DNA from: Nitrospirota bacterium
GTDB lineage: Bacteria; Nitrospirota; JAOUDF01
Length of the DNA stretch: 30,007 nt
Reading direction: 5' to 3'
NCBI GenBank assembly: GCA_029859385.1
Contig: JAOUDF010000006.1
Location: 1-30,007, forward strand
Program-made: the position numbers and the translations under genes
Shown here: positions 17,105 to 24,932 of the stretch, piece by piece
Numbering within the stretch: the first letter of the stretch is position 1
Layout of the letters: every line of letters begins with the position of its first letter
The notes under the pieces: generated by a model
Databases searched by the model: none
What the model was told of the DNA's origin: nothing
What the model saw: only the letters and a program-made list of their open reading frames with translations

Positions 17105-18106
17105 TCAATACTTGATAAGCATGGTCAGACCGCCGGGATACTGGCCGTTATTGCTGGCCGCCGGCACAACGTGATCATGGAACATCCAGACGCCGCTGTC
17201 GTTGTCCGCCTTCATGATGACATCGTACCGCTCGCCGGGTCCGATGCTCAGCGTATCCTTCCAGTAAGGCGCATTCAGTTCCACACCGTCACTGTGGGTC
17301 ACGAGGAACTTGTGACCGTGCAGGTGCATGGTATGGTACATGTAGCCCGCATTCGCCATCCTGATCTTGAGCACTTCGCCCTTCTTCAACTCCACCGTCT
17401 CGGTCATCGGGAACCCCTTGCCGTTGATGGTGAAGTAGTTGTAGCCGTAGGGCCAACCGTTCTGAAGGGCAAAGTTATCCTTGTCCGCACCCACCCTCCA
17501 CTCGTCGAGGAAGAGCATGATCTCCTTGTCGAACTTGACCTTGTCGGCCTTCTTCGGCTCCACGATAAAAGCGCCGTACATCCCCATATCCAGATGCGAC
17601 AGTGTCTGGTAGTGGCAATGGTAGAAGTGAGTTCCCGGGACATGGGCATAAAACTCATAAATAAAGGTCTCGCCGTTGACAATCCCTTCTGCCTGCGACG
17701 TCTCGGCGCCATCCATATCAAAGGGGGTGTCCGCGCCGTGGAAGTGGACCGTGTGGGGAAGGGCATGGGTATTCTTCAGGATCACCCTGACATAATCCCC
17801 TTCCTTCACGCGAATCTCAGGACCCGGCACCGACGGTTTGCCATCCGGAGTCTTGTAGCCCCACGCCAGGGTCTTAATGCCGGGAGCGACTTCGATCTCC
17901 ACATTCTCCACATCCAGGGTAAAGGTCTTTATCTTCGAGGCATCCTTCGGAGGCTGCTCGGTCTTGGACTTGGCAATGACCACCCTGCCGTTAACCTTGG
18001 CCGCCGAGTGGGCATTGGAATGATTGTGTCCTTCACCAGCGAACGCCATGGCCGCTATCATCGTCATTACTCCTGCTGCTGCCAGTGAAACCGTTTTTTT
18101 CATCAT
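17105..18106 (-). CDS. Two-domain multicopper oxidase, exported
   Basis: 333 residues, two cupredoxin domains after a Sec-type signal peptide (KKTVSLAAAGVMTMIAAMAF). Such enzymes oxidise phenols or metal ions and reduce O2; the substrate here is unknown. Four His pairs of a trinuclear copper site are visible: HFHG and HCH in domain 1, HLHGH and HDH in domain 2. Type 1 copper ligands (Cys and His in HCHYQTLSH, then Met in LDMGMYG) occur only in domain 1; domain 2 has no Cys. The mature N-terminus is His-rich (EGHNHSNAH), possibly copper-loading. A copper nitrite reductase is less likely because the full set of His pairs is present. GGAGG lies eight bases before the start. Confidence 0.9.
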   Translation of the reverse strand: MMKKTVSLAAAGVMTMIAAMAFAGEGHNHSNAHSAAKVNGRVVIAKSKTEQPPKDASKIKTFTLDVENVEIEVAPGIKTLAWGYKTPDGKPSVPGPEIRVKEGDYVRVILKNTHALPHTVHFHGADTPFDMDGAETSQAEGIVNGETFIYEFYAHVPGTHFYHCHYQTLSHLDMGMYGAFIVEPKKADKVKFDKEIMLFLDEWRVGADKDNFALQNGWPYGYNYFTINGKGFPMTETVELKKGEVLKIRMANAGYMYHTMHLHGHKFLVTHSDGVELNAPYWKDTLSIGPGERYDVIMKADNDSGVWMFHDHVVPAASNNGQYPGGLTMLIKY

Positions 18107-18498
18107 CTACATATCCTCCATTTTTTGTAAGTTACCAATCAGTTGCCTAATGACTGTTGCTCTAATCCGCTATATGTCCGCGGCACCTCCTTCCGTTGCG
18201 TTATCATGATGTTTCAGCCGCTGCTAAGACTGACCCCTACTACAACGATCGTGCCAAATAGACATTTTGCATGTTATTTCAATGAGATAGAATTAAGACC
18301 GCATTTATCCTTTTGTGTTTCAGAAATTCAACATAAATGATCCAGGAATGAACAATCCCCTTGTTTTTATTGAAACATTAACATTTATTCACACTTCACT
18401 CGCACTGTTCCCCTTTTGAAACAATCCGGACATGCCATCCCCTGCCACCGCAATCATCCTCTTCCTTTCACCCGACGTTTATGGTAGCTTTGCACCCC
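18107..18498. other. Divergent intergenic region between multicopper oxidase and parA
   Basis: About 392 bases, AT-rich in its middle (18250-18380). It must hold the start signals for both divergent genes. I see one sigma-54-like site for the oxidase (listed separately), no ParB binding site of the TGTTTCACGTGAAACA type, and no supported small gene. Confidence 0.5.
18241..18257 (-). promoter_or_regulatory. Sigma-54-like promoter upstream of the multicopper oxidase
   Basis: Minus-strand TTGGCACGATCGTTGTA fits the -24 element TGGCACG and, four bases on, TTGTA against the consensus TTGCW. The GG is intact, the GC reads GT. It lies about 135 bases before the oxidase start. No activator site identified. 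Confidence 0.3.
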
Positions 18499-19275
18499 AT
18501 GACAAAAATCATCGCCGTTGCCAATCAGAAGGGCGGAGTCGGCAAGACGACCTCCGCCGTAAATGTCGCCGCCTGTCTTGCCGCAGCCGAAAAGAAGGTG
18601 CTCCTCATCGACGCCGACCCGCAGGGGAACGCCACCAGCGGACTGGGGATCAACCGTCATTCGCTGGCGAAGTGCATCTACGATATCCTGCTGGGAGAGG
18701 ACAACATCAGGAATGTCCGCAGGGAGACCGGCCTGAAACACCTCCACTGCCTGCCGGCAAAGATAGACTTGCTGGGGGCCGAACTGGAGCTCATCAACTA
18801 TCCGCAGCGGGAAACGATCCTCAAGAGGGCGCTGGAGAAGGTTGCCGGAGAGTACGACTTCGTCATCATCGACTGCCCACCGTCCCTCGGACTCATTACC
18901 CTTAACGCGCTCACCGCGGCCAACTCGGTGCTGGTGCCGCTCCAGTGTGAATACTACGCCATGGAGGGGTTAAGCCACCTTCTCCACACTATCAAGCTCG
19001 TCCGCACCTCGCTCAACCCCGACCTCGCCCTGGAAGGGATCGTCCTCACCATGTTCGACGCCCGCAACAACCTCTCAGGCCAGGTCGCCAGCGACATCCA
19101 GAAGCATTTTGGACAGAAGGTTTTCAAGACGATAATCCCCCGGAACGTCACCCTCAGCGAGGCCCCGAGCCACGGCAAGGCCATCATTGAATACAACATC
19201 CGTTCGAGGGGAGCCCAGAGCTACCTGAAACTTGCAAAGGAGATTCTCAGGAATGTCAAGAACAGCACTCGGTAA
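18499..19275 (+). CDS. parA: Chromosome partitioning ATPase ParA (Soj)
   Basis: Walker-type ATPase that binds DNA and moves ParB-parS complexes during chromosome segregation. 258 residues from the ATG at 18499, which begins the standard MTKIIAVANQKGGVGKTT. The deviant Walker A KGGVGKTT is at residues 11-18, then LLIDADPQGNATSG, DFVIIDCPPSLG and PLQCEYYAMEGL. An in-frame ATG at 18481 is possible but adds six non-family residues. No clear ribosome binding site precedes either start. parB begins inside its 3' end (23-base overlap). Confidence 0.96.
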   Translation: MTKIIAVANQKGGVGKTTSAVNVAACLAAAEKKVLLIDADPQGNATSGLGINRHSLAKCIYDILLGEDNIRNVRRETGLKHLHCLPAKIDLLGAELELINYPQRETILKRALEKVAGEYDFVIIDCPPSLGLITLNALTAANSVLVPLQCEYYAMEGLSHLLHTIKLVRTSLNPDLALEGIVLTMFDARNNLSGQVASDIQKHFGQKVFKTIIPRNVTLSEAPSHGKAIIEYNIRSRGAQSYLKLAKEILRNVKNSTR

Positions 19276-20107
19276 GGGCATCGGCGCCCTGATCCCCGAC
19301 CTGACACCCGACCAGCAGGCCGCCGGTGTGCAGGTGGTGGAGCTGGATGTAAAGAAGATCACTCCCAACGACTACCAGCCCCGCAAGGTGTTCAAGGAAG
19401 AGGAACTGAAGGACCTCTCCGAGTCGATCAAGTCGCTGGGCGTTATCCAACCCGTCATCGTGAGGCGGCTTGATGAAGACCGCTACCAGCTCATTGCCGG
19501 TGAGCGCCGCTGGCGCGCGGTAAAGCTGGCGGGCATAAAGAAGATTCCCGCTGTCGTCAGAAAAGCCTCCAACGAAGAGATGCTGGAGATGGCCCTCATC
19601 GAGAACATCCAACGGGAGGAGCTCAACCCCATCGAGACCGCCGAGGCCTACCGGCTTTTAATGAATGAGTTCAAGCTGACCCAGGAAGAGGTATCGGCCA
19701 AGGTCGGCAAGGAGCGGGCAACCGTCGCCAACTATCTCCGGCTCCTCGGCCTGCCCATGGAGATACGGGACGACATCAGCGAAGGTCGCCTCAGCACCGG
19801 CCATGCCAAGGCCCTCTTGGCGCTCCCGTCAGAAATGGACCAGCTGGCTTTAAGAAGCTCCGTCATTCAGAACGGCCTTTCAGTGCGACAGACCGAGGCC
19901 CTCGCCTCAAAGATAAAGAAGGCCCCGGCAAAGGCGAAATCAAAAGTGTTTGCCAAGGACCCCTACGTCATCTCTCTCGAGGATCGACTGCAGAAGCATT
20001 TCGGCACCAAGGTCATCATCGATGCGGGAAAGAAAGGCGGACACATCCGGATCGACTACTTTACCAATGACGATCTGGAGCGGATACTGGAGCTGCTGAA
20101 CGCGTAA
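19253..20107 (+). CDS. parB: Chromosome partitioning protein ParB (Spo0J)
   Basis: CTP-dependent DNA clamp that loads at parS and works with ParA. 284 residues from the ATG at 19253 (MSRTALGKGIGALIPD), with AGGA/GGAG just upstream inside parA. The N-terminal nuclease-like CTPase domain includes DYQPRKVFKEEEL and IAGERRWRAVKLAG (GERRxRA motif), then a helix-turn-helix region (LTQEEVSAKVGKERATVANY) and the C-terminal dimerisation segment. No parS site was found in this window. Confidence 0.96.
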   Translation: MSRTALGKGIGALIPDLTPDQQAAGVQVVELDVKKITPNDYQPRKVFKEEELKDLSESIKSLGVIQPVIVRRLDEDRYQLIAGERRWRAVKLAGIKKIPAVVRKASNEEMLEMALIENIQREELNPIETAEAYRLLMNEFKLTQEEVSAKVGKERATVANYLRLLGLPMEIRDDISEGRLSTGHAKALLALPSEMDQLALRSSVIQNGLSVRQTEALASKIKKAPAKAKSKVFAKDPYVISLEDRLQKHFGTKVIIDAGKKGGHIRIDYFTNDDLERILELLNA

Positions 20108-20235
20108 CACGCGGCCTGCTGCCGCCGAACCCGTTCCCTCTCTTTACATAACAGGCGACAGCGGCTAAACTAACTGTCGTTCATTGCCGAAAAACCTGTC
20201 CATAGCATCGGGACCCTTTAACCCAGGATCGCTGA

Positions 20236-21933
20236 ATGACCGGCATCTCCCACGACATCCTTGTAATAGGCGGCGGACTGGCAGGTTTACGGACTGCCAT
20301 CGAGGCCTCAAAATCGGGCCAGAGCGTCGCCATCATCTCCAAGGTTCACCCCCTTCGTTCCCACTCCGTCGCCGCGCAGGGCGGCATCAACGTAGCCATC
20401 AAGTCCGACGACAAATGGGAAGACCATGCCTTCGATACGGTCAAAGGCAGCGACTACCTCGCCGACCAGGACGCCGTGGCCATCATGTGCCGCGAAGCCC
20501 CCGACGACATCTTCGAGCTCGACCGCATGGGGGTCCTCTTCTCCCGCACCCCCGACGGCGAGATCGCCCAGCGCCCCTTCGGCGGCCAGGGGTCCGCACG
20601 GACCTGTTACGCCGCCGACCGCACCGGCCACGCGCTGCTGCACACCCTGTGGGAGCAGGTCAACAAACGCGGCATAAAGACCTATATCGAATGGTTCGTC
20701 ACCTCGCTGGTCGTTGAAAACGGCCGCTGTCAGGGGGTAGTGGTCCTCGACTGGTCCACGGGGCAGCTTCACCTGTTGCGTGCGAAGGCCGTGGTGCTGG
20801 CCACCGGCGGCTACGGCCGCGTATTCAAGCGGACCACCAACGCCCTCATCAACACCGGCGATGGCATGGCCTTGGCCTATCGAGCCGGCGTGCCGCTGAA
20901 GGACATGGAGTTCGTCCAGTTCCACCCCACCACCATCTACGGTTCCAACGTGCTCCTCACCGAAGGCATCCTCATCACCGAAGGTGCGCGGGGTGAAGGC
21001 GGACATCTGCTCAACAACCTGGGCGAACGGTTCATGGCCAAATACGCCCCCGCCAAGATGGAGCTGGCGCCACGGGACATCGTGGCCCGGTCCATCGCCA
21101 CCGAGATCATCGAAGGGCGCGGCTTCGAAGGCGGCTACATAAAGCTCGACCTGCGGCACATCGGCGACCCGATGATCAAGGCCAAGCTCCCGCAGATCCG
21201 CCAGATATGCATCGAGTTCCTCGGCATCGACCCGTCGGTCGAGGGGATTCCTATCCAGCCCGGCCACCACTACAGCATGGGCGGTATCGACACCAATGCC
21301 GACGGCACCACCACCCTGCCCGGCCTTTTCACCGCCGGAGAATGCGCCTGCGTGAGCGTCCACGGCGCCAACCGCCTCGGCGGCAACTCGCTGCTCGACA
21401 CCATCGTCTTCGGCCGCAGGACCGGCAGGAAAGTATCCGATTATGTGGGCCACTGCGCCCCCGCTGAACCGTCTGACGACACCCTCCGACTGATGGAGGA
21501 AAAGATCGACCGGCTCCTCTCCCGTAGGTTGGGGATCAAACCCTCCGATGTACGCACCGCCAGCGCCGTCGCCATGTCGGACCATTTCGGCGTCTTCCGC
21601 GAACAGAGGCAGATGGAGGAGGGAATCAAGAAAGTACGCGAACAGCGGGAGCGTTTTGCCGACGTGGCAGTGGGAGACACCAGCCGCAAATTCAACTCGG
21701 CCCTCCTCTCGGTGCTGGAGCTGGAGATGTGCCTCGACCTGGCCCAGGCTATTGCCGAGAGCGCCCTGGCCCGGCAGGAGAGCCGCGGCGCCCATTGCCG
21801 CCTCGACTTCAAGGACCGTGACGACCAGAACTGGCTCAAGCATACGCTGGCGATTAACGATAACGGGAAACTCCGGCTCGAATACAAATCGGTCGATATT
21901 TCGATGTTCGAACCCAAGGCGCGGGTGTACTGA
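20236..21933 (+). CDS. sdhA: Succinate dehydrogenase / fumarate reductase flavoprotein subunit
   Basis: Catalytic subunit interconverting succinate and fumarate. 565 residues. N-terminal FAD fold (VIGGGLAGLRTA); His43 in RSHSVAAQGGIN is the covalent FAD attachment site. Active-site motifs: FVQFHPTTIY, ITEGARGEGG, HHYSMGGIDTN and GANRLGGNSLLD, with the expected His and Arg residues. There is no Tat signal at the N-terminus, so the enzyme faces the cytoplasm, unlike the periplasmic SdhABE-type fumarate reductases of Wolinella and Campylobacter. AGGA lies seven bases before the ATG. Followed by a repeat-filled 124-base gap, then sdhB. Confidence 0.95.
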   Translation: MTGISHDILVIGGGLAGLRTAIEASKSGQSVAIISKVHPLRSHSVAAQGGINVAIKSDDKWEDHAFDTVKGSDYLADQDAVAIMCREAPDDIFELDRMGVLFSRTPDGEIAQRPFGGQGSARTCYAADRTGHALLHTLWEQVNKRGIKTYIEWFVTSLVVENGRCQGVVVLDWSTGQLHLLRAKAVVLATGGYGRVFKRTTNALINTGDGMALAYRAGVPLKDMEFVQFHPTTIYGSNVLLTEGILITEGARGEGGHLLNNLGERFMAKYAPAKMELAPRDIVARSIATEIIEGRGFEGGYIKLDLRHIGDPMIKAKLPQIRQICIEFLGIDPSVEGIPIQPGHHYSMGGIDTNADGTTTLPGLFTAGECACVSVHGANRLGGNSLLDTIVFGRRTGRKVSDYVGHCAPAEPSDDTLRLMEEKIDRLLSRRLGIKPSDVRTASAVAMSDHFGVFREQRQMEEGIKKVREQRERFADVAVGDTSRKFNSALLSVLELEMCLDLAQAIAESALARQESRGAHCRLDFKDRDDQNWLKHTLAINDNGKLRLEYKSVDISMFEPKARVY

Positions 21934-21945
21934 AAACTTGTCCGT

Positions 21946-22043
21946 AATTATCCCCCTCTTTAGCAAAGGGGGGCAAGGGGGGATTTGAAGTCATACATTG
22001 AGAAAATCCCCCTCTATCCCCCTTTTTTAAAGGGGGACAAATT
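21946..22043. repeat. Inverted-repeat element between sdhA and sdhB
   Basis: Two 41-base arms (21946-21986 and 22003-22043) are imperfect reverse complements around a 16-base centre. Each arm itself contains CCCCCT...AGGGGG pairing, so the whole unit can fold as one long hairpin or two small ones. It resembles the CCCCCTTT/AAAGGGGG dispersed repeats found in many bacterial genomes. It fills most of the gap, leaving only the sdhB ribosome binding site (AAGGA) outside. Confidence 0.8.
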
Positions 22044-22057
22044 CTAAGGACTCATTA

Positions 22058-23029
22058 ATGACTGAACCGTCAAAGATCACCTTCAGGGTTTTCAGGAAAG
22101 AGCCCGACAGCGACAGCCACCGCATCGACACCTACGAGGTCGATATGGTCGAAGGCATGTCGGTGCTCGACGCCCTGACCCTCATCAAGGACTGGCAGGA
22201 CACCAGCCTCTCCTACCGCTCCTCGTGCCGAAGCGCCATCTGCGGGTCGTGCGCCATGACCATCAACGGCCACGCCAAGCTGGCCTGCCGCACCCAGGTG
22301 AAGGACGAAGTGGCAAAGTGGGGTGAGGTCCGCGTCGAGCCGCTGGGGAACTTCCCCGTGCTCAAAGACCTTGTCTTCGATCTGAACCCCTACTGGAAAC
22401 AGGTCAACTCCGTCACGCCGTGGCTGGAAGATCGTCCGGACGGCAAGGAGGGAGAATCCGCTCCTCTCACGGAGAAGGGTATGGAGCAGTTCAAGGGGGT
22501 GGAGGACTGCATCCTCTGCGGCGCCTGCTACGGCCAGTGCACCGCCTACGAGGCCGACAACCGGTTCATCGGGCCCGCTGCCCTGGCCAAGGGGTATCGC
22601 TTTACCGTCGACCCGCGGGACGGCAAGGGGCTTGAGCGGCTCATGGAAGGGCTTCAGGACGAAAAGGGGATATGGTCCTGCGCCCGGTGCTACTTCTGCT
22701 CGCAAGTCTGCCCCAAGGATGTGCAGCCCGCCAAGGCCATTGGGCGGCTTCAGGAGATGGCCTCGAAGGAAGGGACCGTAAACACCGAGGGGACCCGCTA
22801 CGCAAAGGCCATCAAGAACGATATCGAGAAGATCGGCCGCATCAATGAAACCACCCTGCCGCTGAGGGTAGCAAAGATCAACCCCGACACTATAATCAGC
22901 ATGGTCCCCATGGGGATCACGCTCCTGCTCAAGAGAAAGCTGCCCAGCCCGCTCATGCGGTCGCTCAAGGGAATTGCCGACGTAAAGAGCATCTTCCGGC
23001 GAATCAGAGAGAGGGGGGAGGAGAAATGA
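22058..23029 (+). CDS. sdhB: Succinate dehydrogenase / fumarate reductase iron-sulfur subunit, with extra cysteine
   Basis: Electron transfer from the flavin to the partner subunit. 323 residues. [2Fe-2S] ligands Cys57, Cys62, Cys65 and Cys77; first [4Fe-4S] motif Cys151, Cys154, Cys157 and Cys161 (CILCGACYGQC). The third motif is CARCYFCSQVCPK, with Cys208, Cys211, Cys214 and Cys218. Ordinary quinone-linked enzymes have a non-Cys residue at the 211 position and bind [3Fe-4S]; four cysteines here predict a second [4Fe-4S], as known for SdhE-type enzymes. A C-terminal extension of about 80 residues (TRYAKAIKNDIEKIG, then IISMVPMGITLLLKRK) is longer than in classical SdhB. Stop overlaps sdhE (ATGA). 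Confidence 0.94.
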   Translation: MTEPSKITFRVFRKEPDSDSHRIDTYEVDMVEGMSVLDALTLIKDWQDTSLSYRSSCRSAICGSCAMTINGHAKLACRTQVKDEVAKWGEVRVEPLGNFPVLKDLVFDLNPYWKQVNSVTPWLEDRPDGKEGESAPLTEKGMEQFKGVEDCILCGACYGQCTAYEADNRFIGPAALAKGYRFTVDPRDGKGLERLMEGLQDEKGIWSCARCYFCSQVCPKDVQPAKAIGRLQEMASKEGTVNTEGTRYAKAIKNDIEKIGRINETTLPLRVAKINPDTIISMVPMGITLLLKRKLPSPLMRSLKGIADVKSIFRRIRERGEEK

Positions 23030-23883
23030 GATACGCCTTCTACCCCGGTTGCAGCGCCCTCGGCACCTCGCCGGAACTCTACAAATCGACCATCAAGGTG
23101 GCCAAGGCCCTCGACATACAGCTCGATGAAATGACCGACGCCTCCTGCTGCGGCACCAGCGCACTGAAGAATCTCGACCCGTCGCTGGCCGACGCCATCA
23201 ACACGCGGACCCTCGCCATGGCCGAGCAGAAGGGGCTCGACATCCTCACCATCTGCGGCACCTGCCAGGGGGTGCTTGCCCATGTCAACAAGCGAGTCAG
23301 CAACGATACGGAACATTTGCTCAATGCAAACCGCGCCATCGCCGACAGCGGCCTTCAATACAGCGGGACGGTGAAAGTGAAGCACCTCCTCTGGGCGCTC
23401 ATCGCCGATTACGGCGTCGACAAGCTCAAAGAAAAACTGCACCACCAGCTGCGCGGCATAAAGATCGCGCCCTTCTACGGCTGCCACATCCTGCGGCTGT
23501 CGGCGGACCTCGGCTTCGACGACCCCGAAAACCCGACCTCCCTCGAAACCCTCATCGAGGCCACGGGAGCTGATGTCGTCCGCTACAAGAGCAGAATCAA
23601 ATGCTGCGGCTTCCCCGTTGTCCTCACCGACGAACCCGCCGCCCTCACCATGACCTCCGCCGCCCTGCTCGACGCCAAGAACAACGGCGCCGACCTCGTC
23701 GTCACCCCCTGCCCGCTCTGCCACATCAACCTCGACTCCTACCAGCGACAGGCCGAAAAGCACGCGGGGCAGGAGATCAACCTGCCGGTGCTGCATCTCT
23801 CACAGATGATAGGACTCGCGCTGGGGATGGGCGCAAAGGAGCTGGGTATCCATCAGCACTTTGTACCCATGCCGTCGATTTAA
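23026..23883 (+). CDS. sdhE: SdhE-type CCG-domain subunit (heterodisulfide reductase HdrB-like)
   Basis: 285 residues with two complete CCG cysteine motifs: Cys9, Cys41-Cys42, Cys77 and Cys80 (SCCGTSAL, CGTC), and Cys153, Cys193-Cys194, Cys229 and Cys232 (KCCGFPV, CPLC). In HdrB these bind the unusual cubane pair that splits disulfides; in SdhE enzymes they replace the cytochrome b anchor. The ending LGMGAKELGIHQHFVPMPS is HdrB-like. Translationally coupled to sdhB. No SdhF or cytochrome subunit follows. The acceptor could be a menaquinone or a thiol pair, as in thiol:fumarate reductase; the sequence alone does not decide. Confidence 0.92.
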   Translation: MRYAFYPGCSALGTSPELYKSTIKVAKALDIQLDEMTDASCCGTSALKNLDPSLADAINTRTLAMAEQKGLDILTICGTCQGVLAHVNKRVSNDTEHLLNANRAIADSGLQYSGTVKVKHLLWALIADYGVDKLKEKLHHQLRGIKIAPFYGCHILRLSADLGFDDPENPTSLETLIEATGADVVRYKSRIKCCGFPVVLTDEPAALTMTSAALLDAKNNGADLVVTPCPLCHINLDSYQRQAEKHAGQEINLPVLHLSQMIGLALGMGAKELGIHQHFVPMPSI

Positions 23884-23915
23884 TACGAAAATCTTCCCCT
23901 CCAGTTGTCCTTGAC

Positions 23916-23967
23916 GGGATTTGCCTGTATCAATGGCCGGTGGCCGAATATGGTGAGATTGTGAAAC
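23916..23967 (+). repeat. Copy 1 of a diverged 52-base direct repeat
   Basis: Aligns without gaps to 24496-24547, 580 bases downstream, with 39 of 52 identical positions by hand count. Best blocks are TTGCCT, GGTGGCCGA and TGAAAC. In the matching frame it would read TGFACINGRWPNMVRL and stop. Confidence 0.5.
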
Positions 23968-24391
23968 TGTGAGAGAGGTCTGTGCTATTTGTCAGGTATG
24001 CTCAAGAGAAGAATTGATAAGTACCGGATCAGCTTTCACGTACGTAGAGTAAACATCTACTGCTCATCATTGAGCAATGCGGAACAACCGAAGACGCCGG
24101 TAGACCCATCGCTGTAATATTCCTTTACCACGATTATCCCCGTGACAGTCCTGAAAGTAGTGACTGCAATGATCGTTTTGTCTGGTTGCTTACAGGCCAT
24201 GGGGCTTCTCTTTGTTCTTTTGTACCACGCCACCCAACAGCAAGTTCAACCGAAACAGATCGAGCAATGTACATCACTGCAAAATAATGAACCTACTATC
24301 GATGCTACAGCCAAAATCCGTTAGAATACTGAGCAAACTCCTCTTATTCTTATCGGCATTTTTTGCTGCAAGCTTATAGTTGCAAAGCTAA

Positions 24392-24543
24392 TTATTCTGT
24401 TTTACTATTGGAAGGGTCTTTTTGTGGTTCTACGGGCTAATCGCCCATTTCGACGCTGAGCAGCGGATATTCGTTGTAATCGTTGAAACCCCACCGGAGT
24501 TTGCCTATATGCATGACTGGTGGCCGACTGTGTTTAGCTTCTG
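24392..24543 (+). pseudogene. C-terminal fragment of an unknown protein
   Basis: An open frame with no proper start reads IGRVFLWFYGLIAHFD, then RIFVVIVETPPEF and AYMHDWWPTVFSF before TGA. The composition looks protein-like and the end coincides with copy 2 of the repeat, suggesting a broken gene end. Family not recognised. Confidence 0.3.
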
Positions 24544-24547
24544 AAAC
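24496..24547 (+). repeat. Copy 2 of the diverged 52-base direct repeat
   Basis: Partner of 23916-23967. It contains the last codons of the 24392-24543 fragment and ends eight bases inside the start region of the small frame at 24551. Confidence 0.5.
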
Positions 24548-24550
24548 GCA

Positions 24551-24688
24551 ATGATGGGACAAATAGCAAGAGTTAGTTGTTTTGAGAAACAGCGTCCCGG
24601 AGTTGTTCTTGATGGCACAAAATATACAAGAAAACAGGTCGCTGACTTTATACTTACTCGTGCGGCTGCACTGGACAAAAAAGAATAA
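24551..24688 (+). CDS. Possible 45-residue protein
   Basis: ATG ATG start at 24551, stop TAA at 24686. The product has a basic core (RPGVVLDGTKYTRKQVADF) and an Ala/Lys-rich helix-like end. No good ribosome binding site; starts seven bases after the stop of the upstream fragment. Could be part of the same decayed gene. Function unknown. Confidence 0.25.
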   Translation: MMGQIARVSCFEKQRPGVVLDGTKYTRKQVADFILTRAAALDKKE

Positions 24689-24932
24689 CCATACCCTTTC
24701 AGCGAATCACAAAAGATGCACCCGCTGAAGTGCGGCGTCGGAGTATAGTGAGAAAGGCACGGTGAGATGAATGGGTTTCACCTAGGGAGAACTGATAGGG
24801 GTCGCGTCTACACGTTGACAAATAACCACAGCAGATTACTAAATCCTTATTCTCAAAGAAGGAAAACAATAGGGTCATGTCACAACATCGGACAGGCGTG
24901 GCTAAAGATAACTGGACCAACGAAAGGCTAGC

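Larger units (their letters stand above)
23884..24932. other. Poorly coding, low-GC accessory gap
   Basis: About 1,050 bases after sdhE without a convincing gene. It contains two copies of a diverged 52-base repeat (listed), a fragment of a reading frame (24392-24543), a 45-residue frame (24551-24688), and a 60-codon frame at 24142-24324 whose GTG start has no binding site but whose product has one hydrophobic segment (VLSGCLQAMGLLFVLLY). TTGACA at 24815-24820 is a possible -35 for the gene at 24933; its -10 (TACTAA) is poor. Confidence 0.5.

Noticed and set aside
18107..20235. parS centromere sites near parAB
   Set aside because: No TGTTTCACGTGAAACA-like sequence was seen around or inside the two genes.
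20308..21966. Long minus-strand reading frame opposite sdhA (about 550 codons)
   Set aside because: It is the antisense shadow of a high-GC gene; its translation has no recognisable domain, while the plus strand encodes a complete flavoprotein.
24699..24920. 73-codon minus-strand frame in the accessory gap
   Set aside because: Composition is not protein-like and no start signals are present.
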